Part shown: in pieces, positions 48,114 to 57,105 of the stretch
Layout: every line of letters begins with the position of its first letter
How positions within the stretch are numbered: position 1 is the first letter of the stretch
Source of the DNA: Janthinobacterium sp. ROICE36
Lineage (GTDB): Bacteria; Pseudomonadota; Gammaproteobacteria; Burkholderiales; Burkholderiaceae_D
Reading direction: 5' to 3'
DNA length: 64,000 nucleotides
Assembly: GCF_002869965.1 (NCBI RefSeq)
Contig: NZ_PEBS01000017.1
Span: forward strand, 1 to 64,000
Notes under the pieces: model-generated
The model's input: only the letters and a program-made list of their open reading frames with translations
Told to the model about the DNA's origin: nothing
Database searches by the model: none
Made by a program: the position numbers and the translations under genes

Positions 48114-49574
48114 CTACACCCAGCCCTTCGCCTTCACATCTGCATGCGTCTTGTCCAAACACAGCCGTATCAAGGCCACCATTTCATCGATCTGCGCGCG
48201 CGTCATGACCAGCGGCGGAGCGACGATCATGCGCTCGCCCACGGCGCGCATGATGACGCCGTTGTCGAACAGGTGGCCGCGGCAGAGCATGCCCACGGCC
48301 TGGTCCTCGTCAAACAACTCGTTGTCATGCACGGTGGCGCCCTTCTTGCGCACCAGGTTCAGGCCCGCGACCAGACCGCAGCTATCCGCGTAGCCCACCA
48401 GCGGATGTTCCCCCAGGCTGGCAAAGCACTGTTTCAGGTACGGCCCCGTATCCTCGGCCACCTTCGCCACCAATTGTTCTTCCTCGATGATGCGGATATT
48501 TTCCAGCGCCGCCGCACAAGCGACAGGATGGCCCGAATAGGTAAAGCCATGCGTGAATTCGCCGCCCTGCTCAATCAGCACCTTGGCCACCCTGTCCCCC
48601 ACCAGCACCCCACCCAGCGGCACATAACCGGACGTGACGCCCTTGGCAAATGTGATCAGGTCGGGCTTGATGCCGAACAGTTCGGAGCCGAACCAGCGCC
48701 CCAGGCGGCCAAAGCCGCAGATGACTTCATCGGCGATGAGCAAAATGCCGTACTTGTCGCAGATGCGTTGGATCTCGGGCCAGTAGGTACTTGGAGGGAT
48801 GATGACGCCGCCCGCGCCCTGCACCGGCTCGCCGATGAAGGCGGCCACCTTGTCGGCCCCGATCTCGAGGATTTTGTCTTCCAGCCAGCCCGCCGCTTTT
48901 ATACCGAATTCCTCGGGCGTCAATCCGTGGCCCGCTTGCAGGTAATTCGGCTGGCCGATATGCGCGATGCCCGGTATCGGCAAGCCGCCCTGCGCATGCA
49001 TGCCATCCATGCCCCCCAGCGACGCTCCCGCCACCGTGCTGCCGTGATACGCATTGTGGCGGCTGATGATGGTGTGCCGTTCCTGGTAACCGAGGATGTC
49101 CCAGTAGCGGCGCACCATGCGCACATTCGTGTCGTTGCCCTCGGAGCCGGAACTGGTGAAAAACACGTGCTGGAACTGCGGCGGCGATATTTGCGCCAGC
49201 TTGGCCGCCAGTTGCACGGCCGGCACGTTGGTCGTGCCAAAGAAGCTGTTATAGAAGGGCAACGTCTCCATCTGCCGGTACACGGCTTGCGAAATCGAGG
49301 TGCGGCCATAGCCCACGTTGACGCACCACAGGCCCGACATGCCGTCGACGATTTTCTTGCCCTGGCTATCCCACAGGTAGACGCCATCGCCGCGCACGAT
49401 CACCCTGGCGCCCTTGCTTGCCAGGTCCTGGAAATCGGTGAACGGATGCAGGTAGTGGGCCGTATCCATTTTCTGGATGGCGGCCGTGTCAACCACTTGC
49501 GGTACGGCGTTTTTCTGCGCCACGGAGGATACAAAAGCGGCGCTGGGCGCCAGCGGATTGTTTGTTGTGCTCAT
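48114..49574 (-). CDS. spuC: Class III aminotransferase (putrescine-pyruvate aminotransferase-like)
   Basis: 486 residues of fold-type I PLP enzyme. The PLP Lys311 is in LITFAKGVTSGYVPLGG, the cofactor Asp is in LLIADEVICGFGR (about 278-290), and SSGSEGNDTNVRM is near 141. It is most like SpuC/polyamine:pyruvate transaminases, which convert putrescine to 4-aminobutyraldehyde. AAAGGA precedes the ATG at 49574. It lies 11 bases after puuA on the same strand. Confidence 0.9.
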   Translation of the reverse strand: MSTTNNPLAPSAAFVSSVAQKNAVPQVVDTAAIQKMDTAHYLHPFTDFQDLASKGARVIVRGDGVYLWDSQGKKIVDGMSGLWCVNVGYGRTSISQAVYRQMETLPFYNSFFGTTNVPAVQLAAKLAQISPPQFQHVFFTSSGSEGNDTNVRMVRRYWDILGYQERHTIISRHNAYHGSTVAGASLGGMDGMHAQGGLPIPGIAHIGQPNYLQAGHGLTPEEFGIKAAGWLEDKILEIGADKVAAFIGEPVQGAGGVIIPPSTYWPEIQRICDKYGILLIADEVICGFGRLGRWFGSELFGIKPDLITFAKGVTSGYVPLGGVLVGDRVAKVLIEQGGEFTHGFTYSGHPVACAAALENIRIIEEEQLVAKVAEDTGPYLKQCFASLGEHPLVGYADSCGLVAGLNLVRKKGATVHDNELFDEDQAVGMLCRGHLFDNGVIMRAVGERMIVAPPLVMTRAQIDEMVALIRLCLDKTHADVKAKGWV

Positions 49575-49585
49575 GCGTGTTCCTT

Positions 49586-50956
49586 TTAAACGTGTAATAA
49601 CAGGTGTTCGCGCTCCCACGGACTGATGACGGTCATGAATTCCTGGTGCTCCAGGTCCTTGATGGCCGCATACACGTCGATGAAGCGATCTCCCAGCACC
49701 GTGCGCAGCTTGTCTTCTGCGCGCAGCAGCTGCAGGGCTTCGGGCAAGCCTTGCGGCAGCTCGAATTTCATGTCGTAGGCGCTGCCCACCATCATCGGCG
49801 TCGCTTCCAGTTGCTCCGTCATGCCCAGATATCCGCAGGCCAGCGTCACGGCCAGGGCCAGGTAGGGATTCGCGTCGGCCCCGATGATGCGGTTTTCCAC
49901 GCGGCGGTCCTGCACGCCCGACTCGGGCACGCGAAAACCCACGGTGCGGTTGTCCAGGCCCCACTGGATGTTGATGGGTGCGGCCGTGTGGCGCACGATG
50001 CGGCGGTAGGAGTTGACGTAGGGCGCGACGATGGCCATGGCCGACGGCATGTAGCGCTGCAAGCCCGCGATGTAATGCTTGAAGATGGGCGCGGCCGAAC
50101 CATCGTCGTTGCTGAAGATATTCAGGCCCGTCTTCGCATCGACGACACTCTGGTGCACATGCATGGCGGATCCCGGCTCGCCGGCCATGGGTTTGGCCAT
50201 GAAGGTGGCGTACATATCGTGTTTCAAGGCCGCTTCACGCAGGGTGCGCTTGAAGAAAAAGACCTTGTCGGCCAGCCCCAAAGGGTCGCCGTGCAGGAAG
50301 TTGATTTCCATCTGTCCCGCACCGATCTCATGGATCAAGGTGTCGACGTCCAGGTTCATCAGTTCGCAGTAATCGTAGATATCCTCGAACAGGGGATCGA
50401 ACTCGTTGACGGCGTCGATGCTGTACACCTGGCGGCTGGTCTCGGCCCGGCCGCTGCGACCGATGGGCGGCTTCAATGGCAAGTCCGGGTCCGTGTTTTT
50501 CGCCGTCAGGTAGAACTCCAGTTCCGGCGCCACCACGGGCTTCCAACCCTTGTCCGCATACAGTTTCAGCACGCGTCGCAGCACAGATCTTGGAGCAAAA
50601 TCGACCAGCATACCATCGGCGAAATAGCAATCGTGAATGACTTGCGCAGTGGGGTCCGTAGCCCACGGCACCATGGTGATGGTGGTGGGATCGGCCTTCA
50701 AAATCATGTCGCGGTCGGTGCTGGAAATGGCGCGGTCATAGCCGCCATCGTCAACCGGGTAATTGCCCGTCACGGTCATGCCCAGCACCGCTTCCGGGAT
50801 GCGCATGCCGCGCTCCTGGGTGAATTTCCCGCGCGGCAGGATCTTCCCCCGGGCCACGCCTGTCAAGTCGGGCACCAGACATTCAATTTCCGTGACGCGC
50901 TTTTCATTGAGCCACAAATCCATATCCGTATAGGTGAAATTTTCTCGTATTGCCAT
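49586..50956 (-). CDS. puuA: Glutamine synthetase family protein (gamma-glutamylputrescine synthetase-like)
   Basis: 456 residues with the glutamine synthetase fold. It contains the ATP/glutamate sequences LIHEIGAGQMEINFLHGDPLG and TFMAKPMAGEPGSAMHVHQSV, and the C-terminal RVPESGVQDRRVENRIIGADANPYLALA. Such PuuA-type enzymes join putrescine to glutamate. The regulatory adenylylation tyrosine site typical of GlnA is not evident. Its position between puuD and spuC fits polyamine degradation. Confidence 0.9.
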   Translation of the reverse strand: MAIRENFTYTDMDLWLNEKRVTEIECLVPDLTGVARGKILPRGKFTQERGMRIPEAVLGMTVTGNYPVDDGGYDRAISSTDRDMILKADPTTITMVPWATDPTAQVIHDCYFADGMLVDFAPRSVLRRVLKLYADKGWKPVVAPELEFYLTAKNTDPDLPLKPPIGRSGRAETSRQVYSIDAVNEFDPLFEDIYDYCELMNLDVDTLIHEIGAGQMEINFLHGDPLGLADKVFFFKRTLREAALKHDMYATFMAKPMAGEPGSAMHVHQSVVDAKTGLNIFSNDDGSAAPIFKHYIAGLQRYMPSAMAIVAPYVNSYRRIVRHTAAPINIQWGLDNRTVGFRVPESGVQDRRVENRIIGADANPYLALAVTLACGYLGMTEQLEATPMMVGSAYDMKFELPQGLPEALQLLRAEDKLRTVLGDRFIDVYAAIKDLEHQEFMTVISPWEREHLLLHV

Positions 50957-51036
50957 GTTTCCCTCTCGTTGGTCTTGCGCTTTTCCTGATTAAGCGCCGC
51001 ATGGTGATGGTGCGGCGCGCCTGTCATCCTGCCCGG

Positions 51037-51804
51037 TCATTCTTTCTTTCTGTGCTGCTGTTCCTGGTAATCGCGGCACGCCTGGCCAAAAGCGCCTAAC
51101 AGGCGCATCGAATGCGGGTTGTCTTCCACCCGCCATTCCGGGTGCCATTGCACGGCCAAGGTAAAACCGGCGGCGCTGGCCACCGTATAGGCTTCCACCA
51201 GGCCGTCGTCGGCCAAGGCTTCCACCAGCAAGCCATCGGCCAGCCGGGCGATGCCCTGGCCATGCAGGGAATTGACCATCATTTCGCTCTCGCCGCCCAG
51301 CAGGCGCGACAAAAGGCCTTCCGGCGCCAGCTTGATCCGGTGCGCGGATGCGTACTGGCGCGCCAGGGGATCGAGCCCATTCTCCCGATGGTCTTGCATG
51401 CCCGGCACCGCATGCACGGCCTGGTGCAAGGTGCCGCCCAGGGCCACATTGACTTCCTGGAAGCCGCGGCAGATGGCGAGCAAGGGCAGCTGCCTCGCCA
51501 GCGCGGTGCGAATCAGCGGCAAGGTGGTGGCGTCGCGCGCGGGGTCTTGCGGCAGGTCGGGATGCAGGATGTCTTCGCCATACAGGCGAGCGTCGACGTT
51601 CGAGGCGGAACCGGTCAGCATGATGCCGTCGGCGATCAGCAGCGCCGCTTCCAGGTCCGCGTCAGCTCCCAGGGCCGGCAGCAGCAGCGGCATGCAGCCG
51701 GCGCCGTGCAGCACGGCGTGCAGGTATTTGTCCTGCGCCATGTGCCAGGCATGGTTTCCCAGCTGGCGCTGGCAGGCGGGGACGAGAACGATGGGACGGC
51801 GCAT
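51037..51804 (-). CDS. puuD: Gamma-glutamyl-gamma-aminobutyrate hydrolase (PuuD-like)
   Basis: A class I glutamine-amidotransferase-fold hydrolase of 255 residues that releases GABA from gamma-glutamyl-GABA. The nucleophile Cys112 is in LLAICRGFQEVN, the catalytic His is in LAVQWHPEW (near 218), and LTGSASNVDARLYG is the family's substrate motif. It is the first gene of the leftward polyamine cluster and is divergent from an MFS transporter. Confidence 0.93.
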   Translation of the reverse strand: MRRPIVLVPACQRQLGNHAWHMAQDKYLHAVLHGAGCMPLLLPALGADADLEAALLIADGIMLTGSASNVDARLYGEDILHPDLPQDPARDATTLPLIRTALARQLPLLAICRGFQEVNVALGGTLHQAVHAVPGMQDHRENGLDPLARQYASAHRIKLAPEGLLSRLLGGESEMMVNSLHGQGIARLADGLLVEALADDGLVEAYTVASAAGFTLAVQWHPEWRVEDNPHSMRLLGAFGQACRDYQEQQHRKKE

Positions 51805-51834
51805 AGAGTACTACCTCGCTGGCGTGACGATCCA

Positions 51835-51855
51835 ATGACAGCGCCATGACAGCGC
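51835..51855. repeat. Tandem direct repeat in the puuD-MFS intergenic region
   Basis: ATGACAGCGC occurs at 51835-51844 and again at 51846-51855, one helical turn apart, 30 bases upstream of the puuD start. It lies in the 276-base gap 51805-52080, which holds no other gene and no other element I can name. It could be a regulator site for puuD or for the divergent transporter. Confidence 0.4.
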
Positions 51856-52080
51856 TGCCGCTCGCTACACTGTACAGCAGAGCCGGTAGAAACGGCCACA
51901 CGTGGCCAACGGCGGCACACATCGCTTACACTACGGCTTCGCAATATTGCCTTTATTAAAATCATCATATGCCCGTCCGGCGCCAAACACCAGCACCACC
52001 GGCAAAGTCCCCTACTTTCCCATGCACCCACACCGTTTTCCAGCCTTCCGAAACTCCTTTTTCACCCTACGGGGGCAACC

Positions 52081-53226
52081 ATGAAGAGCATGCCATGGCG
52101 TGATTTCTTCGCCCTCGTGGTCAGCATCGGCGTGGTCGGTCTGGGCCTGGGTGCCACCATGCCGCTCACGGCCCTGACCTTGCACCAGCGCGGTGTGGGC
52201 ACGGATATCATCGGCATGATCACGGCCGTCAGCGCACTCGGCATCCTGGCCGCCTCGCCATTCGTCTCGCGTTGGGTGGGACGTTTCGGCGCGCGCGCCA
52301 CCATGCTGGGCGCCGTGTGGGTGGCCTCGCTGGCGACGATCGCCATGCAGTTCACCGATCATCTGCTGGCGTGGAGCGTGCTGCGCTTCCTCTTCGGCGG
52401 CGCCATGGGCGTGCTGTTCACCATCGGCGAAGCGTGGGTGAACCGCCTGGCTCCCGACAATTCGCGAGGCCGCGTGGTGGCCATGTACACCACCAGTTTT
52501 ACCTTCTTCCAGCTGATCGGCCCTGCCCTCGTCGCCCTGTTCAACGACCAAATCAGCTGGAGCTTCGCCGCCTGCGGCCTGCTGTTTTTGCTGGCCGTAC
52601 CGGGCCTGATGCTGATCTCGAACAGCGGCCCGGAACGCGAAGCCGAAGAACAGGGTGTGAAATGGACATTGATCCTGCCGCGCATGCCGATGATACTGCT
52701 CGGTGCCGCCTTCTTTGCCCTGTTCGACACCCTGGCATTGAGCTTGTTGCCGCTGTACGCGATGCGCCACGGCATCAGCACGGACCTGGCCCTGCTGTCG
52801 GCCAGCGTGGTGCTGGTGGGCGACACGGGCCTGCAATTCGCACTGGGATGGATGGCCGACCGTTTCGGCCGCGCCAAAGTGCACGCGGGCTGCGGCGTGG
52901 CCGTCTGCCTGCTGCTGCCGCTGCTGCCGTTCGCCGTCGGCACGCCGTGGCTGTGGTGGACCTTGTTACTGTTGCTGGGCGCGGCGGCGGGCGGCATCTA
53001 CATGCTGGCGCTGGTGGCCTGCGGCGAGCGCTTCACGGGACTGTCGCTGACCAGCGCCAGCGCCATCGTCAACGCCACCTGGGGCGTGACCAGCGGCGGA
53101 GGCCCCCTGTTGACGGGCGTACTGATGCAATCGGTGGGCGTGAACGCCCTGCCTGCCGTAATGTGGGTATGCGCCGCCATTTTCGTCGGCAGCGCCGTGT
53201 GGGAGCGCAGGAAGGGGATCGTCTAG
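52081..53226 (+). CDS. MFS transporter (YcaD-like)
   Basis: A 381-residue protein with 12 predicted helices, shorter than sugar porters. The N-terminal part has GLGLGATMPLTALTLHQRGVGTDIIG and the MFS motif FVSRWVGRFGAR. The second half has GWMADRFGRAKVHAG. This is similar to YcaD/YfcJ-type transporters, whose substrates are unknown. Its divergence from the polyamine cluster suggests, but does not prove, a link. It converges with the anti-sigma gene six bases away. Confidence 0.85.
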   Translation: MKSMPWRDFFALVVSIGVVGLGLGATMPLTALTLHQRGVGTDIIGMITAVSALGILAASPFVSRWVGRFGARATMLGAVWVASLATIAMQFTDHLLAWSVLRFLFGGAMGVLFTIGEAWVNRLAPDNSRGRVVAMYTTSFTFFQLIGPALVALFNDQISWSFAACGLLFLLAVPGLMLISNSGPEREAEEQGVKWTLILPRMPMILLGAAFFALFDTLALSLLPLYAMRHGISTDLALLSASVVLVGDTGLQFALGWMADRFGRAKVHAGCGVAVCLLLPLLPFAVGTPWLWWTLLLLLGAAAGGIYMLALVACGERFTGLSLTSASAIVNATWGVTSGGGPLLTGVLMQSVGVNALPAVMWVCAAIFVGSAVWERRKGIV

Positions 53227-53232
53227 CGCGCG

Positions 53233-53898
53233 CTACTTCGGTATTTTTTCCAGGCGCTGCCGCAGCTCCTCGGCCACGGGATACTCAGGATACGCCTGCC
53301 GGAACGCGGCCCATTCCTCCTGCGCCAGCGCCGCTTCGCCCGCTTTTAACAAGGCGTCGATCTTCACCAGCCATACGCCAGCATCAAGCCTGGCCGGCGG
53401 CGGCAACGGCGCCGACTTTGCCGCGACGGGAGCGGGCATAGCCAGCGCGCGCTGCACCGGTGCCTCGCGCTGCAGGCTGGACTCGGCCTGCATGGTGGCT
53501 TGCTGCTGCATGGCCCGCTGCATGTCCGTGGCTGGCGGCACTGGCGCCGCAGCCGGCATCACCTCCTGCGTGACCGGTTCCCCGACCACGGGAAATTGCG
53601 CCTGCTTCGAGCCGAACCAGTCGACGCCGATCAGGTTTACCGTCAGCAGCACGGCTGCCGCCAGCCCCAGCGGAATGCGCCAGCGCTGCAGATAGTCCGG
53701 CGATTTCTTGGCTGGCAAGGTGCGCAGCACGCCATCGGCGCTGTCGTTCGCGGCCACCGGCTTGTGCAGGGCCTTTTCCGCGTCTGCCAAAATGGCCGCA
53801 TCGAGCGCGCTGCAAGGCGCTGGCTGCGGCAAGCTGGCCAGCAGCGCCTTCAATTGCTCGTCATTCGGTTCATCGTGATCTTGATTGTGCGTATTCAT
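53233..53898 (-). CDS. Putative membrane-bound anti-sigma-like protein
   Basis: A 221-residue protein with a cytoplasmic N-terminal part (1-72), one membrane helix (about 73-90: RIPLGLAAAVLLTVNLIGV), a Gln/Met/Ala/Pro-rich periplasmic stretch (about 110-175) and a short TPR-like tail (AGEAALAQEEWAAFRQAYPEYPV). Its gene overlaps the ECF sigma gene by four bases, the usual position of a cognate anti-sigma factor. It lacks an evident zinc-binding HxxxCxxC anti-sigma motif, so the role is inferred from context. Confidence 0.7.
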   Translation of the reverse strand: MNTHNQDHDEPNDEQLKALLASLPQPAPCSALDAAILADAEKALHKPVAANDSADGVLRTLPAKKSPDYLQRWRIPLGLAAAVLLTVNLIGVDWFGSKQAQFPVVGEPVTQEVMPAAAPVPPATDMQRAMQQQATMQAESSLQREAPVQRALAMPAPVAAKSAPLPPPARLDAGVWLVKIDALLKAGEAALAQEEWAAFRQAYPEYPVAEELRQRLEKIPK

Positions 53899-54452
53899 GA
53901 CTGTCCTCCCGCGCTGTCCAAGCCCGCGCGCAATTTCTGCATGGCGTAGCGCAGCCGGCTCTTGACGGTTTCCGCTTCCGCCCCCGTCACCACGGCGATC
54001 TCGAGGATGCTCATGCCGCTGAACTGCTGCAGCACCAGCGCCTCCTTTTGCTCGGTGGGCAACGCGGCGATGGCCGCATGCAGCAGTGCGTGCTGCTGTT
54101 TCTGCTCCAGCGATTGCGACGGCGATGCGCCCTCGTCGGCCAGCTCGCCTGCTTCCCCTTGTTCCTGCCCTTCCCGCTGGCGCAGTAGGTCGATCAGACG
54201 GTTGCGCGCGATCTGGTACAGATAGGTGCGGAAAGCCGCCTGCGGCTGGTAGCCCTTGCGCGCCGCATGCAGGCTGGCCCACGCATCCTGCACGATCTCG
54301 TCGACCCAGGCGCGGCGCGGCGCACGCCAGGCCACGAAGCGGTACAGGCCCTGGCTATGGCGCCGGTACAATTCGCGAAACGACGGCAGGTCGCCCGCGC
54401 GGTAGCGCAGCATCAGGTCTTCATCCGTCGCGGTGAGTAAAGTATCGGGCAT
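53895..54452 (-). CDS. ECF-type RNA polymerase sigma factor
   Basis: A 185-residue sigma-70-family factor. Region 2 (about 10-80) includes FRELYRRHSQGLYRFVAWRAPRRAWVDEIVQDAWASL and YLYQIARNRLIDLLRQ. Region 4 (about 115-178) has ALPTEQKEALVLQQFSGMSILEIAVVTGAEAETVKSRLRYAMQKL. It starts at ATG 54452, 48 bases after the beta-propeller gene. It and the downstream membrane protein form a sigma/anti-sigma pair; the signal is unknown. Confidence 0.9.
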   Translation of the reverse strand: MPDTLLTATDEDLMLRYRAGDLPSFRELYRRHSQGLYRFVAWRAPRRAWVDEIVQDAWASLHAARKGYQPQAAFRTYLYQIARNRLIDLLRQREGQEQGEAGELADEGASPSQSLEQKQQHALLHAAIAALPTEQKEALVLQQFSGMSILEIAVVTGAEAETVKSRLRYAMQKLRAGLDSAGGQS

Positions 54453-54500
54453 GCGGACCAGTGTAGCCGAACTACGCGGCAACGACAATTCCCTATTCCT

Positions 54501-56381
54501 TCAGCGTAAAGTGGACGCGATGGGCGCATAGCTGATGCGGCGCACTTCGCGGATCTGCCCGTCCTTCAGCGCCCCTTCCACCAGTTCATAGCCAAGCAGG
54601 GCGAAGGCCCGGCCCTGCAGAAACAGGGGCCGCGCATTGCCATACCAGTCCACGCAGGAAGCGCGGCAGCCGTCGTCCGGCGCCGGGCCCGGCCGCGCCG
54701 CCAGCGCGGCCAGCTCCGTCAACTGCAAGCTGCTGTTACGCAGATAGAGAACGGATGCGCCTGACTTGTTGAGGCCAGGCCGCTCGTCCGCGCCCAGGAT
54801 GGGTAGCCCGATCATGCCCTCGCTGGCCGTTTGTGGCTTGTAGAAAAAGCCGTGGCTGCGCGACTCGCCCTGCGCCGCATCGGCGCGGATGTAGCGCGTG
54901 GCAACCTCCGCCTGCGCCCCCAGGCGGATGCTGCTGAAGTGCATATCCTTGCCCTGCGCGCCGATCACCACGGCATCATTGCCCAGCGCCTCGATGCGCT
55001 CCACGCCGTGCGGCAGGGATATGGCTTGCACACTGCCCGCATCGGCCCAGCGCACGGCATACAAGGGCTGGCGCGGCCAGGCCTGATCCGCCTGCCGCCT
55101 GCCGCCATTGCCCGGAATGCCGTACAACAGATACGAGCCCACATAGCGGTTCTGCAGACCGTAGCCGCCACCGCCGGGCAGCGGCTTGTAGCTGCTGGCG
55201 GGCGCACTGTCACGGCCATCGGAAAACGACGTCAATGGCACGCGCAGCAAGGCCATGTCGCCGCGCCCCCGCGCGCCATCCCACATGGCGTCGCCCTGGC
55301 CTTCGGCGCGCAGCAAAACGTTGAGGTGGCCGTCAAGGCTTTCCAGGAACGAGAACTGGTCGACGGGTGCGCCCGCCACCTTCAGGGCGCTGGGCGCCGA
55401 ACCATCGAGGGGAATGCGGAACACGCCCGAGTCGCGGCCCCGGCGCGTGGTCCACACGAAAACGGACTCGCCCGACACATAAAATACGCGGCCCTGCGGC
55501 CCCATCACGGCGGTCGCTTCGCAGCGCATGTCGCGCTGCGCCAGGTCGCACACGGTGACGGTGTGCAGGGTCAGGCCGGCGCCCGGTTCGGGCTCTTCAT
55601 CGGTGCGGTAAATGCGCGTGGCCGGAGCGATGCGCTTGAAGTCGGACGGCACCGTATCGGGACGCCAGCGGCGCAGCGCCGGGAAGCCGCCAAAGGGGTC
55701 GCCCCGGTGCAAGTTCAGCGACAGGGGCGAATAGAACACCAGTTTGCTGCCGATCAGCCGGCTGGCGTAATTGCGCGATGAATAATAATCGTTGGAGCGC
55801 AAGTGATAGGTGGCGCGGTAGGCCAGCTTGCCGTCTGCCGCCATGTCGAACAGGCCGATTTCCGTGCCGCCACGGCTGTAGCTGTAGCCGATCACCACCA
55901 CCGTATCGCCATCGATCAGCATTTCATCATACCAGCTGCCCGACGGATCGCTGCCTGGCGCGAACGCGTCGAGCGCGGCGACGGTCTGCAGGGCATTGCC
56001 CCCCAATGCCACCGTAAACAGCTTGCAGCGCCGGAGCATCACCAGGTGCTTGCCATGCAGCTTGACGATGCCGCCTTCGTCCACGCCCGCCGTCTGCACA
56101 TTGGTGACGGATTCCGCCGCTTCTGCCGATGCTACCGGCGCGGCTTTCGCCGCCATCGGCGCTGGCGGTGGCGCGGCCATGTACTGCGCCGTGGCGCGCT
56201 GCAGTTTCTGCTGCTCTTTCTGCAGCGCCGCCTGGCGCGCCTGCAATTGCTGCAGATAGGTGCCCAGCGCCTGCTCGCTGGCGAACGATGTCAGTGTCTT
56301 GCGCGGTGTCGTGTCGGCCGCGTGGCTACCTGCCGACAGCAGCAGGGACAGTATCAATGTGATCTTGAGGGCGCTGGACAT
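54501..56381 (-). CDS. Secreted beta-propeller domain protein (PF09826-like)
   Basis: A 626-residue exported protein. A signal peptide (about 1-21, ending in SHA) is followed by an Ala/Gln-rich coiled-coil-prone segment (residues about 35-90). The family block NVQTAGVDEGGIVKLHGKHLVML (about 95-117) opens the predicted beta-propeller. Five cysteines are present, including CRASC near the C-terminus. The function of this family is unknown. GGAG precedes ATG 56381. It is 48 bases upstream of the ECF sigma gene and may be in the same operon. Confidence 0.8.
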   Translation of the reverse strand: MSSALKITLILSLLLSAGSHAADTTPRKTLTSFASEQALGTYLQQLQARQAALQKEQQKLQRATAQYMAAPPPAPMAAKAAPVASAEAAESVTNVQTAGVDEGGIVKLHGKHLVMLRRCKLFTVALGGNALQTVAALDAFAPGSDPSGSWYDEMLIDGDTVVVIGYSYSRGGTEIGLFDMAADGKLAYRATYHLRSNDYYSSRNYASRLIGSKLVFYSPLSLNLHRGDPFGGFPALRRWRPDTVPSDFKRIAPATRIYRTDEEPEPGAGLTLHTVTVCDLAQRDMRCEATAVMGPQGRVFYVSGESVFVWTTRRGRDSGVFRIPLDGSAPSALKVAGAPVDQFSFLESLDGHLNVLLRAEGQGDAMWDGARGRGDMALLRVPLTSFSDGRDSAPASSYKPLPGGGGYGLQNRYVGSYLLYGIPGNGGRRQADQAWPRQPLYAVRWADAGSVQAISLPHGVERIEALGNDAVVIGAQGKDMHFSSIRLGAQAEVATRYIRADAAQGESRSHGFFYKPQTASEGMIGLPILGADERPGLNKSGASVLYLRNSSLQLTELAALAARPGPAPDDGCRASCVDWYGNARPLFLQGRAFALLGYELVEGALKDGQIREVRRISYAPIASTLR

Positions 56382-56477
56382 CGCTTCTTCTCCGGTTGGC
56401 TGGGGTGACAACCATGAAACGCAGCGGCGCAGAAAAAGGGGTTAAAGGCGCGTAAAAATATTCACGCGGCTGCGGCC

Positions 56478-57101
56478 TTACTCAAATCCCCGTATGCGGT
56501 CGCCATTGAAATTCGGCAGGCGCCACTCGAAGTGCAGGGCCAGGAAGCGAAACAGGAAACCGGCACCGATGGACGCCAGCTGCGCCACGGAGCTGTCGAC
56601 CTTGAAGTACAGCAGGCCCACATACAGGCTGCCCGTAAACAGGGCCACGGTGGCATACACTTCGCGCTGCAGCACGAGGGGAATCTGGTTGCACAGGATA
56701 TCGCGTAGCAGGCCGCCGAAGACGCCCGTGATCATCCCCGCCAGCACGACGATGGCCGGGTGCATCTTGGCCGACATGGCGATGTCGCAGCCGATCACGC
56801 AAAACGCCACCAGGCCCAGTCCATCGACCAGTAAAAAAATCGCGCGCAAATGATGCAGGTAGCGCGCAACAAAGGCCGTGACGACGGCCGCGCCGATGGT
56901 AAACAACAGGTATTCGGGATGCGCGATCCAGCCCAGCGGATAATGCCCCAGCAGCACGTCGCGCACGGTGCCGCCACCCAGCGCCGTGACGGTACCGATC
57001 ATGCAAATGCCGAACAAATCCATGCCGCGCCGCATGCCCATGATGGCGCCGGACATCGCTTCGGCGACAATCGCCACCAGGTAAATCGTATATAACAGCA
57101 T
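56478..57101 (-). CDS. TRIC-type cation channel family protein (YadS-like)
   Basis: A 207-residue membrane protein with two related halves, each of three helices. The repeats carry ALGGGTVRDVLLGHYPLG and GVFGGLLRDILCNQIPLVL, the paired-Gly motifs of the trimeric intracellular cation channel family (formerly UPF0126). Bacterial members act as K+-selective channels in vitro. It lies four bases after the PBP gene on the same strand, so both are probably co-transcribed. Confidence 0.9.
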   Translation of the reverse strand: MLLYTIYLVAIVAEAMSGAIMGMRRGMDLFGICMIGTVTALGGGTVRDVLLGHYPLGWIAHPEYLLFTIGAAVVTAFVARYLHHLRAIFLLVDGLGLVAFCVIGCDIAMSAKMHPAIVVLAGMITGVFGGLLRDILCNQIPLVLQREVYATVALFTGSLYVGLLYFKVDSSVAQLASIGAGFLFRFLALHFEWRLPNFNGDRIRGFE

Positions 57102-57105
57102 GCTC

